A stretch of 17,063 nt of DNA from an uncultured Rhodospirillales bacterium. GTDB lineage: Bacteria > Pseudomonadota > Alphaproteobacteria > CALMVH01. The position numbers and the translations under genes are program-made. Within the stretch, counting starts at the first letter, position 1, and each line of letters begins with the position of its first letter. Location: NCBI GenBank assembly GCA_937873165.1, contig CALMVH010000193.1:1-17063 (forward strand), written 5' to 3'. The notes below the pieces were generated by a model, which saw nothing but the letters and a program-made list of their open reading frames with translations, did no database searches and was not told where the DNA came from. Below, in pieces: positions 8,121 to 15,414 of this stretch.

Positions 8121-8720
8121 TCAGGCAGGCAACCAGCTGCGCATGACCTCGCCGCTGCCGATCCAGATCATCCGGCTTGCGACAAACACGACGATGCCGA
8201 GCCCGAGATACGAAATCCACGGCAGCCGGTGCAAAAGCTTCGCGACGAGGCTGGATGCAAACGCCATCAGGATAACGGCCATGCCAAGGCCGCCTGCCAG
8301 TACCCACCCCGGGTGCCCGGTCGCGGCGCCCGCCACCGCCAGCACGTTGTCGAGCGACATCGACAGGTCGGCTACGGCGACATGCACAATGGCCTTTCCG
8401 ACGCTCTGAGGCGCGCGGGCCGGGTCTGGCTGGCTGCTATGGCTGCGGATCTGCCGGAACAGCTTCCAGGCAACCCACAACAGCAGGATGCCACCCGACA
8501 AGGTCAATCCAACAATCGTCAGCAACTGCCGCGCCATGGCGGCCAATCCCAACCTGAGCAAGACCGCGACCGCAATGCCGCCGATGATGACCTGTTGCCG
8601 CTTTTCCCTTGGAACGGTCGAAGCGGCAAGTCCCACGACGACCGCATTGTCGCCCGCCAGCGTGATATCGATCAGAAGAATCTGGCCAAGCGCCGTAACC
8701 TCGGTCCAGATGCCCGCCAT
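8121..8720 (-). CDS. TerC/YjbE-family integral membrane protein (probable metal-ion transporter)
   Basis: A 199-aa polytopic protein of the TerC superfamily. Two pseudo-repeats carry the family's acidic-asparagine signature within membrane helices: IDITLAGDNAVVVGLAA (D18, D24, N25) and ADLSMSLDNVLAVAGAA (D118, D124, N125). This marks the internal inverted duplication of the LysE/TerC fold. Six or seven hydrophobic segments are separated by a charged loop at about 90-108. Members such as YjbE and YkoY are linked to Mn2+ export and to metalation of exported proteins. The substrate here cannot be read from sequence. The start ATG lies one base after the pqiC TAG stop, so it is almost surely translated with the Pqi genes. 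Confidence 0.88.
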   Translation of the reverse strand: MAGIWTEVTALGQILLIDITLAGDNAVVVGLAASTVPREKRQQVIIGGIAVAVLLRLGLAAMARQLLTIVGLTLSGGILLLWVAWKLFRQIRSHSSQPDPARAPQSVGKAIVHVAVADLSMSLDNVLAVAGAATGHPGWVLAGGLGMAVILMAFASSLVAKLLHRLPWISYLGLGIVVFVASRMIWIGSGEVMRSWLPA

Positions 8721-8721
8721 G

Positions 8722-9309
8722 CTATTTGCGCGGCAGCGTGGCGGCTATACGGGCTGCCAGATCGGCAACGGCGTGGCTCATTGCGTCGGCCATGGCGGGA
8801 TAGCCAGCGTTGTTCGCGGTTTCGGAAATCTGTGCCGCCGACTGGACCAGGGTACGAGCCGGATCACCCTTGGTCACTGTCCAGTGTGCATCGAACTCGA
8901 CGTGCCCTGCCGTATCGCTTTCGAACTTGTCTACCTCTACGGTGATCAGCCCGATGGTCGGATCGTTGGCCGCGGCCTCACCGACGCGCAGGGTTTGCGC
9001 GGGCAGGCTATGTTCCAGATCCTCCTGCAGGGTCCGGCGCGTCATCTCGTCCAGCGGCGATGCCCAACGCTGTTCATCGGCAATCACGATCTGGTTTTCA
9101 CCCGCCCGGCGTACGATCTGCAACCGGTCCAGGATGCTCGGCAGGTTCACGCTTCCGATCGTAACCGGCTGCAAGGCCTCTGCCGGAGCGGGCGAGGCCG
9201 CATCCGTCGCCGCCAGCGTGTAGAACTGGGTCACTTCCTTGTGTCCGCAAGCGCCGAGCGTCAGGGCTGCCAGGCAAGAGGATAGTGCAATAATACGTTT
9301 CATCTTCAT
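8722..9309 (-). CDS. pqiC: PqiC-family membrane integrity/ABC-type auxiliary lipoprotein
   Basis: A 195-aa outer-membrane-type lipoprotein. The signal peptide (MKMKR, then a hydrophobic stretch) ends in the lipobox LGAC with the lipidated cysteine at C21. The body begins QFYTLAA, typical of the PqiC/YmbA family. It also has RLQIVRRAGENQIVIADEQRWASPLDEMTRRTLQEDL, the conserved segment that defines these proteins (IVIADEQRWA). PqiC anchors the periplasmic PqiB needle at the outer membrane. The residue after the acylated cysteine is Gly, not the Asp that would signal inner-membrane retention, which fits the outer membrane. Its ATG overlaps the pqiB stop as ATGA, and terC follows after one base. 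Confidence 0.92.
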   Translation of the reverse strand: MKMKRIIALSSCLAALTLGACGHKEVTQFYTLAATDAASPAPAEALQPVTIGSVNLPSILDRLQIVRRAGENQIVIADEQRWASPLDEMTRRTLQEDLEHSLPAQTLRVGEAAANDPTIGLITVEVDKFESDTAGHVEFDAHWTVTKGDPARTLVQSAAQISETANNAGYPAMADAMSHAVADLAARIAATLPRK

Positions 9310-10931
9310 TGCCTGCCGGTGGAAGTGTCGGATGAGTCTGACCCGGAACTGGAACCATCATCCGTGCGCCCCAGCAGAAGCGATTGCGGATGGCGATCGA
9401 CGTAATCCAGCAGGGACGTTGCCGAACGAGCCGTGTTCTTGAGTTCCTTCAGCAACTGCGGCAGCTGGGTTCCCAGCGGACGCACGTCGGTGTCGAGGTT
9501 GTTCAAGACGCGGTCCAAGTCCTTGACCGTGTTGTTCAGGCCCTTGACGGTATCTTGCAATTCGTTGTGGCTCGACCCCGTCAGCTTTGTAAGGTTTCCG
9601 ACCAGTTCATCGGCATGGCCCACCACTACATCGACGTGTTTCAGCAGCTTGCTGGCGCCGGCGGTCACGTCGTCCAGCCCCCCGGCCGAACCGGCGGGGA
9701 TCTCCGGGTACTTTCCTCCCTGCATCAGGCGCGCCGGCGGCGCGTCGTCGGATTGGGCAAGCTGGATGAACTTCAGACCCGTCACAAGGCTGCCGCTTGC
9801 CAGTTGCGCACGGATGCCGTGCCTGATCATGGCATCGATCATTCCGTTCATGCCCGCTTGCGTGCCGTCCAGCTTCTTGCCGAGCGTTTTCAGACGGTCC
9901 TGTTCGATTTCGATGGTGATCGGGGTGCGGACGGCGCCCGTCTTCGCGTCGATCTCCTGGTCGATGCCCGTGACTCGTCCCACGTGCACGCCCATCAACT
10001 CCACGGGCGCATCGATGTTTAGCGAATGCACCTGGCCCGCGAACTGGATCATGTACGGAAAATGCGGTCCGCGCGGATCGGCCTTGGCCTCGCGTTCGCT
10101 GTCGTACAGCCGGTAGGCTGAGTCGGCCCTGGCAGGCGTTCTGTCATAGCCATCCGGCGTGTCAAAGGTAAGCCCGCCGGCCAACAGGGCCCGGAACGAC
10201 TCGGTTTTTACCTCCAAGCCGTTGGTGGTCGGCTGGAACTCGATGCCGCTGGCGTTCCAGAAACGCGTCTCGTTTGTCACGAACTTGGCAAAGGGTTCAC
10301 GCACGAACACGTAGATTTCGATGCCCAGCCCATCATCGTCCATCCGGTAGCCCAGCACCGTGCCGGCCTCGATGCCGCGATAGTAGATCGTTGAACCTTC
10401 GTCGATGGCGCGCAGGCGGTTGGTATGCAGCGTATACCGCGTGCCGGGTACGTCCTGGACGTCTACCGGCGGATTCTCCAGCCCTTTGAAGTTGCTTTCC
10501 TCCCGGTCGCCCTTCGCGGGCCGGACCACGATATACGAGCCGGACACCAAGGTATCGAGACCCGAGATGTTGCCGGCGCTGAAGCGCGGCCGCACGACCC
10601 AGAACTTGGTGTCCTTGCCCAGGAAACCATCGACCACGTTGTCCATCTCCGCCGTCACGACTACGTGCGAAAGATCCTTGCTCAGATCGACGCTCTTCAC
10701 CATGCCCACTGGCACGCTTTTGTGCTTGATCTGGGTTTTACCGGCTTCTAGCCCTTCGCCGCGGTTGAACTCGATCGTGATGGTGGGACCCTTGCTGGCG
10801 AAATGCTGCCAGCCGAGCCACGCCACAACGCCCAGTGCCACGATCGGCACCAGCCAGATCCAGGAAAAGCCGCGTTGCCTGATGTCCGCTTGCGGGGTTT
10901 GGCGTGCAGGGCGCGTCGTGTCATCCGTCAT
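9306..10931 (-). CDS. pqiB: PqiB, MCE-domain intermembrane transport protein
   Basis: A 541-aa MlaD/MCE-family protein. It has a short cytoplasmic N-terminus, one transmembrane helix at about 22-44, then three MCE domains at roughly 48-138, 165-256 and 292-393. A coiled-coil-prone region lies at about 420-515, with the family tail LLDYVDRHPQSLLLGR, and a Ser/Asp-rich end. In E. coli, PqiB forms a stacked hexameric channel spanning the periplasm for lipid movement between membranes. Its length matches E. coli PqiB (about 546 aa). It overlaps pqiA by ATGA and pqiC by ATGA, so the three subunits are translationally coupled. Confidence 0.95.
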   Translation of the reverse strand: MTDDTTRPARQTPQADIRQRGFSWIWLVPIVALGVVAWLGWQHFASKGPTITIEFNRGEGLEAGKTQIKHKSVPVGMVKSVDLSKDLSHVVVTAEMDNVVDGFLGKDTKFWVVRPRFSAGNISGLDTLVSGSYIVVRPAKGDREESNFKGLENPPVDVQDVPGTRYTLHTNRLRAIDEGSTIYYRGIEAGTVLGYRMDDDGLGIEIYVFVREPFAKFVTNETRFWNASGIEFQPTTNGLEVKTESFRALLAGGLTFDTPDGYDRTPARADSAYRLYDSEREAKADPRGPHFPYMIQFAGQVHSLNIDAPVELMGVHVGRVTGIDQEIDAKTGAVRTPITIEIEQDRLKTLGKKLDGTQAGMNGMIDAMIRHGIRAQLASGSLVTGLKFIQLAQSDDAPPARLMQGGKYPEIPAGSAGGLDDVTAGASKLLKHVDVVVGHADELVGNLTKLTGSSHNELQDTVKGLNNTVKDLDRVLNNLDTDVRPLGTQLPQLLKELKNTARSATSLLDYVDRHPQSLLLGRTDDGSSSGSDSSDTSTGRQ

Positions 10932-12184
10932 GTGACGTTCCTTTCACCCGCCGCGTCCCACATCAGGCGCGCGTCGAATGACTTTGAGGCAAGCATTGTA
11001 AGTACGACCACGGCGGCAAAAGCGATAGCCCCCGGCTGCGCCTCGATCGTGGTCAGATTTCCGAAGTTCACGAGGGCTGTCAGCAGTCCGATCATGAACA
11101 CGTCGATGTTGGACCAGCGTCCGATCGCTTCAATAACCCTGTACAAGCGCGTGCGGCGCTTCAGATTGCGGTCGGTGCGCGCCCGGATCGACAGCAGGAA
11201 CCAGGTCAGCCCGACCAGCTTCAGAACCGGAACGGCAATGCTGGCCATGAACACGATCAGCGCCAGCGGCCACATGCCTGCCTGGATCAATTCGACGGCG
11301 CCGCCGAAGATGGTATGATTCTGCGCCCGGCCGAAGCGCACGGTGCTGAGGACCGGCAGGAGGTTGGCAGGAATGTACAAAAGATACGCCGCGCCGATCA
11401 GCGCCGTGCATCGTTGAAGCGAGCCGGGTTTGCGCTCGTGAATAATCGCGCCGCAGCGCGGGCAGGGTTTGCCGCCGTGTGCTTGATCCACATCGAGCGC
11501 GCAATGGGGGCAAAGCAGCGACCGGTCCCGCGAAACAGCCTTGGTATCCGGCATGATCTGTTCCCAGACATAATGCTGGTCCAGAACCACGCGCACCGCC
11601 GTGACGGCGAACGAGAAAACCAGGAACGCCCAGCCGCCCGCGGCAATATCGACTCTGGTAACGGCCTGCAGCCGTGTGTAAGCCACGAAACTGCCCATAA
11701 CAAACACATCGGGCATCGCCCAGATATCGAGCGATGTGGCCACGCGAAACATTGGCCCGAGCCAGCGAGGGCGGGCCGGCGTCAGCAGAACGGCAAGCGT
11801 GGTTGTCAGGCAGGCAAGCCAAAGGACGGGTATGGCGATGGAAAACAGGCCAACCGGGATCGCGAGCGGCAGGAAGCCTGCCGATACCAGGGAAGTAACC
11901 GTACCGTCGACCCGCGTCGCGTGGTGGATGCCGACGGCGCTGACGTCGAATATCGGCTCGAGATAAGCAGGAAAGGCTAGCAGGAGCGCCGTCACGGCCC
12001 AAACAAATCCGCCGGACAAGGGATGGCGGTGTTCGCGGGCCAGCGTCGCTCCGCAGCGGCAGCACGAAGCCTCGACGCTGCGGTGCAGCGGGGGGGTGGA
12101 CTGCACCAGGCCACAATCGCGGCAGGCAAGCACGTCCTCGTCGCGGGCAATTTCGGCGGTATGGAAGGAGGCGGCGTCCGTCAC
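10928..12184 (-). CDS. pqiA: PqiA, inner-membrane zinc-ribbon partner of PqiB
   Basis: 418 aa with GTG start at 12184, matching E. coli PqiA (417 aa). Two similar halves each begin with a CxxC pair ribbon: C21/C24 with C41/C44, and C225/C228 with C241/C244. Each is followed by about four membrane helices. Hallmarks are YIPANLLPVLS, IVFMASIAVPVLKL and RWSNIDVFMIGLLTALVNFGNL. The second copy resembles the first (SLDIWAMPDVFVMGSFVA). Several alphaproteobacteria split this protein into two genes, but here it is one. An open frame continues upstream to 12292 inside pyrB; I rejected it because it would add a Cys/Arg-rich tail unknown in the family. GTG 12184 lies 7 nt after the pyrB stop. Confidence 0.93.
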   Translation of the reverse strand: MTDAASFHTAEIARDEDVLACRDCGLVQSTPPLHRSVEASCCRCGATLAREHRHPLSGGFVWAVTALLLAFPAYLEPIFDVSAVGIHHATRVDGTVTSLVSAGFLPLAIPVGLFSIAIPVLWLACLTTTLAVLLTPARPRWLGPMFRVATSLDIWAMPDVFVMGSFVAYTRLQAVTRVDIAAGGWAFLVFSFAVTAVRVVLDQHYVWEQIMPDTKAVSRDRSLLCPHCALDVDQAHGGKPCPRCGAIIHERKPGSLQRCTALIGAAYLLYIPANLLPVLSTVRFGRAQNHTIFGGAVELIQAGMWPLALIVFMASIAVPVLKLVGLTWFLLSIRARTDRNLKRRTRLYRVIEAIGRWSNIDVFMIGLLTALVNFGNLTTIEAQPGAIAFAAVVVLTMLASKSFDARLMWDAAGERNVT

Positions 12185-12191
12185 GGTTGGT

Positions 12192-13112
12192 TCAGGCGCC
12201 TTTTCGCAGCAAGAGCGACAGCAAGGCCATGCGCACCGGCACGCCGTTATGAGCCTGGCGGAAGTACGCCGCCTGGGGCAGGCGGTCGACATCCTCCGCG
12301 ATCTCGTCGACGCGCGGAAGAGGATCGAGGATCAGCCTGTTTCGAGCGCTTACCATATCCGAGACAAGCCTGTAGCGATGGCGGTTCGTGTCGAAAGTCT
12401 TTGTGTCCGCAAAACGTTCCTCTTGCAGGCGATTGAGGTACAACACGTCGGCCTGTGCCAGCGCAGCCAGATCATCCGTTTCAACATATACGACGCCCCG
12501 CGCGTCCAGCATGTGCTTCAAGCTTTCGGGCGCGCGCAGCCCGAGCGGTGACACAAAGGTGAAGCGCGTGCCCTTGTATTGTGAAAGGACGCTGACCAGC
12601 GAGTGGATCGTACGCGAATGCAGGGGATCGAACCCGCAGGCGACGTGCAGGCCTTCCAGCGTGCCAAGGTCCCGCCGGATCGTGTAAAGATCGATAAGCG
12701 ACTGGGTCGGGTGCTCGTTGGCCCCATCGCCCGCGTTGATAAAGGGGACGGAGCAGGCCGCCGCCGCCGGAACCGCCGCACCCGTTTCAGGCAGCCGCGC
12801 CACGATCAGGTCGGCATAGCCCGACACCAGCTTCATCGTGTCCTGGATGCTTTCGCCCTTGGCCAGCGACGTGCTTTCCTTGCCATGCACCAGCAAGGTG
12901 CCGGCGTTCAGCCGCTGTGCCGCCGCCTGGAAGCTGAGCATCGTGCGGGAACTGGGTTCCAGGAAGATCAGGGCCACGACCGTATCGGCCAGAAGCGCTG
13001 TCCGGCGTTTGGCCAAGACAACGGAGTGCATGGCTTCCGCAGCCGTCAGGATGTCGTCCACGATATCCGGCGTCAGTTGCACGGACGATACGAGCGAAAC
13101 GAACGGCAGCAT
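12192..13112 (-). CDS. pyrB: Aspartate carbamoyltransferase catalytic chain, enteric/archaeal-like type
   Basis: 306 aa; condenses carbamoyl phosphate with aspartate in de novo pyrimidine synthesis. Active-site residues known from E. coli can be matched: the phosphate loop SSRT (54-57), K85 of the 80s loop (STSLAKGES), R106, H134 and Q137 in NAGDGANEHPTQ, R167, R228 and Q230 in NRLQ, and the PLPR loop (264-267). The sequence follows the E. coli/archaeal pattern (VSGYAD, FRQAxNGVPVRMALL) and not the usual alphaproteobacterial one. Odd points are S for T in STRT, RLP for RHP at 106-108 and DPLP for HPLP. No pyrI or pyrC follows. I chose ATG 13112, which aligns with the E. coli N-terminus; an in-frame TTG at 13151 lies in the loop of the upstream hairpin. 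The next gene, pqiA, starts 7 nt downstream. Confidence 0.9.
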   Translation of the reverse strand: MLPFVSLVSSVQLTPDIVDDILTAAEAMHSVVLAKRRTALLADTVVALIFLEPSSRTMLSFQAAAQRLNAGTLLVHGKESTSLAKGESIQDTMKLVSGYADLIVARLPETGAAVPAAAACSVPFINAGDGANEHPTQSLIDLYTIRRDLGTLEGLHVACGFDPLHSRTIHSLVSVLSQYKGTRFTFVSPLGLRAPESLKHMLDARGVVYVETDDLAALAQADVLYLNRLQEERFADTKTFDTNRHRYRLVSDMVSARNRLILDPLPRVDEIAEDVDRLPQAAYFRQAHNGVPVRMALLSLLLRKGA

Positions 13113-13131
13113 GGATTCCGCATGTTGTGAG

Positions 13132-13175
13132 CACAGGGACCTTGCCGACAACGGTGGACTTCGGCAAGGGCTGTG
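13132..13175. promoter_or_regulatory. Strong inverted repeat in the pyrB leader / divergent intergenic region
   Basis: CCTTGCCGA (13140-13148) and TCGGCAAGG (13161-13169) form a perfect 9-bp inverted repeat with a 12-nt spacer. Outer arms CACAG (13132-13136) and CTGTG (13171-13175) extend it with small internal bulges. On the pyrB transcript it would be a stable hairpin ending about 20 nt before the ATG. No U-run follows, so it is not a standard terminator. It could be an operator for a dimeric regulator or an RNA element controlling pyrB. The role is inferred; the repeat itself is certain. Confidence 0.55.
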
Positions 13176-13179
13176 TCAG

Positions 13180-13185
13180 ATTATC
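13180..13185 (-). promoter_or_regulatory. Candidate -10 element for the pyrB-led block
   Basis: Read on the minus strand this is GATAAT, one mismatch from TATAAT. No good -35 lies 16-18 nt upstream. If used, transcription would start near 13173 and the inverted repeat would fall at the very 5' end of the leader. This is weak evidence; it is listed because it is the only AT-rich box in the divergent gap. Confidence 0.25.
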
Positions 13186-13217
13186 TAAAGCCATGTCGAT
13201 ACAGTGCCGGAGGTAAC

Positions 13218-13547
13218 ATGAAAAAGCCGGACAACAGGCACGGGGTTGATCCCGTCCTACGCAACCCAGCGCGCGCCGCGGAGGCGATGTACAGGGATGC
13301 GGTACGGCCAATGGTGACCGACCGGAAAAATCCCTCCCGGCGCGTTGAAGGGTGGACCCTGGCCGCCCGGCTGTTGGAGCGCGATCCGGCGCAGGGCGTG
13401 CTGTTCCTGGCCGAGGGCCGTGTAAGGTCGGCCCTGAAACAGGACGAACTCAGCCCGCATGAGGCCGTGAGGCAATCCGCGCAGGAACTGCGGGACCTTG
13501 TAAGCCGGACAATGAGCGCCGCCATGAACGGGCCGGCATTCAATTAG
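13218..13547 (+). CDS. Hypothetical protein, 109 aa
   Basis: ATG 13218 follows a near-consensus ribosome binding site, GGAGG at 13209-13213. This start is better than the upstream in-frame ATG at 13173, which lacks one. The 109-aa product is hydrophilic and mostly helical in look, with many Arg, Glu and Ala residues and a run of charged amphipathic segments (GWTLAARLLERDPAQGVLFL, then QSAQELRDLVSRTM). It has no cysteine, no transmembrane segment and no signal peptide. I do not recognise a family. It is divergent from pyrB and followed after 94 nt by the ClC gene, so it could be co-transcribed with it. The RBS and coding-like composition support a real gene. Confidence 0.65.
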   Translation: MKKPDNRHGVDPVLRNPARAAEAMYRDAVRPMVTDRKNPSRRVEGWTLAARLLERDPAQGVLFLAEGRVRSALKQDELSPHEAVRQSAQELRDLVSRTMSAAMNGPAFN

Positions 13548-13570
13548 GTCTCGCGTTCGCGCTGGCGCAC

Positions 13571-13586
13571 ACAGCCGGTAGGCTGT
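13571..13586 (+). repeat. Short perfect hairpin between the hypothetical gene and the ClC gene
   Basis: ACAGCC (13571-13576) and GGCTGT (13581-13586) flank a GGTA tetraloop. There is no following T-run, so intrinsic termination is not supported. It lies 24 nt after the hypothetical gene's stop. Confidence 0.35.
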
Positions 13587-13641
13587 AGGACGGCGCATTC
13601 TTCGTCAGTTCCTCTTCAGCGCACGCTACCGTGTTTTTGCC

Positions 13642-14916
13642 GTGGCGCACGGGATCCGTCACCTCGTATTCTGGACGGGAGCGATCGCGGTGGCAGGCGT
13701 TTCAATCCTATTCGCGTCCGCCAGCGGCCACGCTTACGAGTTTTTCAGCCGCACGATCACCGCCTGTCCCTTTCTCGCCCTGGCGATCTGTCCGGCCGGC
13801 TTTGCATTGGTCCGGTTCCTGACGCATGATTTGTTTCGCGGCTCGGAAGGCAGCGGCATCCCGCAGGCGATTGCCGCCATCCAGAACAACAACTCATCGT
13901 TCCGGGCCTCGGTGCTATCCCCGCGCGTGGCCGTTGGCAAGATCATCCTGACGATCTTCGGATTGGGCTGTGGCGCTTCCATCGGCCGGGAAGGGCCATC
14001 GGTCCAGGTCGGGGCGGCCATCATGTACAATCTTGGACGGCTGGCGCGTCTGCCGCCACGCGACATGTCTCGCGCCGTGATCCTGGCGGGCGGCGCGGCC
14101 GGGATCTCCGCCGCCTTCAACACGCCCCTCGCGGGCATCGTATTCGCGATCGAGGAGCTGAGCCGGTCGTTCGAGGAACGCACCAGTGGGCGGGTGTTCA
14201 CGGCGGTCATCGTGTCGGGCATCGTGTCTCTTGCCGCCGTGGGAGATTACTCCTATTTCGGCCAGACAGGAGCCAGCCTCACCCTTGTGAACGGCTGGGT
14301 CGCGGTGCTGGCATGCGGGTCGGTGGCGGGGGTAATGGGAGGCTTGTTTTCCCGGCTGCTGTTGCAGCTTTCCATCGGCCTGCCCGGCTTGGCCGGGCGA
14401 TGGAGGCAGGCTCATCCTGTCGGGGCCGCCGCGATCTGCGGGTTTGCTATCGCCCTGGTCGGGCTCGCGTCTCATGGCGATACCTACGGCACCGGTTACG
14501 AGCAAACCCGGGCCGTGCTGGCAGGCCATTCGATAACCCCCGGCTGGGGCGCGTTGAAGTTCCTCGCCAGCCTTTTATCCTACGCCAGCGGCATGCCCGG
14601 TGGCGTCTTCGCGCCATCGCTCTCCATTGGCGCAGGGATCGGCGTCGATCTGTCGGGCCTGATGCCCGGCGTGCCTGCCGGGGCGGTGATCATCCTTGCA
14701 ATGGTGTCTTATTTTACCGGGGTGGTGCAGGCGCCAATCACGGCTGTCATCATCATGCTGGAAATGATCCACGACATGACGATGACGATCCCGGTCATGG
14801 CGGCCGCCCTGCTCGCGCTTCGATGGTCCCGGCTGGTCTGCCCGAAACCACTCTACAAGACCCTGGCCCAAGGCTTCGACAGGACGGCCCGCTTGCCGGT
14901 CCAGGCCCTGGAATAA
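13642..14916 (+). CDS. ClC-family chloride channel / H+-Cl- antiporter
   Basis: A 424-aa polytopic membrane protein. The three ClC selectivity motifs are present: GSGIP (70-74), GREGP (115-119) with gating glutamate E117 (E148 in ClC-ec1), and GGVFAP (320-325). The internal proton glutamate is kept at E172 in AIEELSRSF (E203 in ClC-ec1), which argues for coupled Cl-/H+ exchange and not a passive channel. Y405 near the end may be the equivalent of Y445. About ten or more hydrophobic helices are seen, and there is no CBS domain. The start is GTG 13642 without a clear RBS, so the exact N-terminus is uncertain. Such proteins support acid resistance or charge balance. It ends one base from the convergent ruvX stop. 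Confidence 0.93.
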   Translation: MAHGIRHLVFWTGAIAVAGVSILFASASGHAYEFFSRTITACPFLALAICPAGFALVRFLTHDLFRGSEGSGIPQAIAAIQNNNSSFRASVLSPRVAVGKIILTIFGLGCGASIGREGPSVQVGAAIMYNLGRLARLPPRDMSRAVILAGGAAGISAAFNTPLAGIVFAIEELSRSFEERTSGRVFTAVIVSGIVSLAAVGDYSYFGQTGASLTLVNGWVAVLACGSVAGVMGGLFSRLLLQLSIGLPGLAGRWRQAHPVGAAAICGFAIALVGLASHGDTYGTGYEQTRAVLAGHSITPGWGALKFLASLLSYASGMPGGVFAPSLSIGAGIGVDLSGLMPGVPAGAVIILAMVSYFTGVVQAPITAVIIMLEMIHDMTMTIPVMAAALLALRWSRLVCPKPLYKTLAQGFDRTARLPVQALE

Positions 14917-14917
14917 G

Positions 14918-15400
14918 CTAGATCGCTAGTCTCAAGTGGTTCAAGGCATCCAGCGCTCCTTGCAGGATGTAGGCGGCGGCATGCGCGTCGATCACTTCCG
15001 CCCGGCGATCGCGCCGCATGTTGAGGTCGCCGATCATCGAGCGCTGAACGGCCGCGGTAGACATGCGCTCGTCCCACATCAGGATCGATAGAGGCCCCAG
15101 CGCCTTTTCGAGGTTGCGGGCGAACTGGCGCGTCGATTGGCAGCGCGGCCCTTCCTCGCCACTAAGGCTGACCGGCAATCCTACCACCAGCGCGGTCGTC
15201 TCGCGGTCCGCCAGCAGCCTGCCGATGCGTGTCGAGTCCACCGTGAACTTGCCGCGGCGGATGGTCTCCAGCGGCAGGGCCAGCCGTTGCATTGCGTCGC
15301 AGGTCGCGATGCCGACTGTCTTGTCGCCCACGTCGCAAGCCAGTAGCCGTCCGGGACAAGGCACGGCAGCGGCGAAGTCGGATTTGGTCAGGATAGGCAT
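14918..15400 (-). CDS. ruvX: RuvX/YqgF Holliday-junction resolvase-like protein (pre-16S rRNA nuclease)
   Basis: A 160-aa RNase H-fold nuclease. Conserved acidic residues are D23 in LLACDVGDKTVGIA, the D110-E111 pair in WDERMSTAAV, and D138 in IDAHAAAYILQGALD. LVVGLPVSLSGEEG (71-84) is also family-typical. In E. coli, YqgF matures the 5' end of 16S rRNA; the name RuvX reflects its similarity to RuvC. The ATG lies 14 nt after the cobT stop, so it probably shares a transcript with cobT. In many alphaproteobacteria, as I recall, ruvX sits next to pyrB. Here the hypothetical protein and ClC genes lie between them on the other strand. Confidence 0.93.
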   Translation of the reverse strand: MPILTKSDFAAAVPCPGRLLACDVGDKTVGIATCDAMQRLALPLETIRRGKFTVDSTRIGRLLADRETTALVVGLPVSLSGEEGPRCQSTRQFARNLEKALGPLSILMWDERMSTAAVQRSMIGDLNMRRDRRAEVIDAHAAAYILQGALDALNHLRLAI

Positions 15401-15414
15401 GGCGGCTGCGGCGA

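Noticed and set aside
12185..12292. N-terminal extension of pqiA with a Cys/Arg-rich sequence
   Set aside because: It lies wholly inside the pyrB 3' end and is absent from the PqiA family. The GTG at 12184 gives the family length and sits just after the pyrB stop.
13113..13151. In-frame TTG start extending PyrB by 13 residues
   Set aside because: The start would fall in the loop of the inverted repeat, and the added residues do not match known ATCases. ATG 13112 aligns with the E. coli N-terminus.
12787..13311. Minus-strand 174-codon frame overlapping the pyrB start, considered as a leader peptide or frameshifted PyrB
   Set aside because: PyrB is intact in its own frame, and this frame shows no family motifs and reads as a shadow. 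A leader-peptide role could not be supported.
13571..13586. Hairpin as an intrinsic terminator for the 109-aa gene
   Set aside because: The stem is only 6 bp and no T-run follows.
14915..14929. Two CTAG tetramers within 12 bp at the clc/ruvX junction
   Set aside because: CTAG is rare in many bacteria, but two copies here are explained by the stop codon and adjacent codons; no larger palindrome forms.
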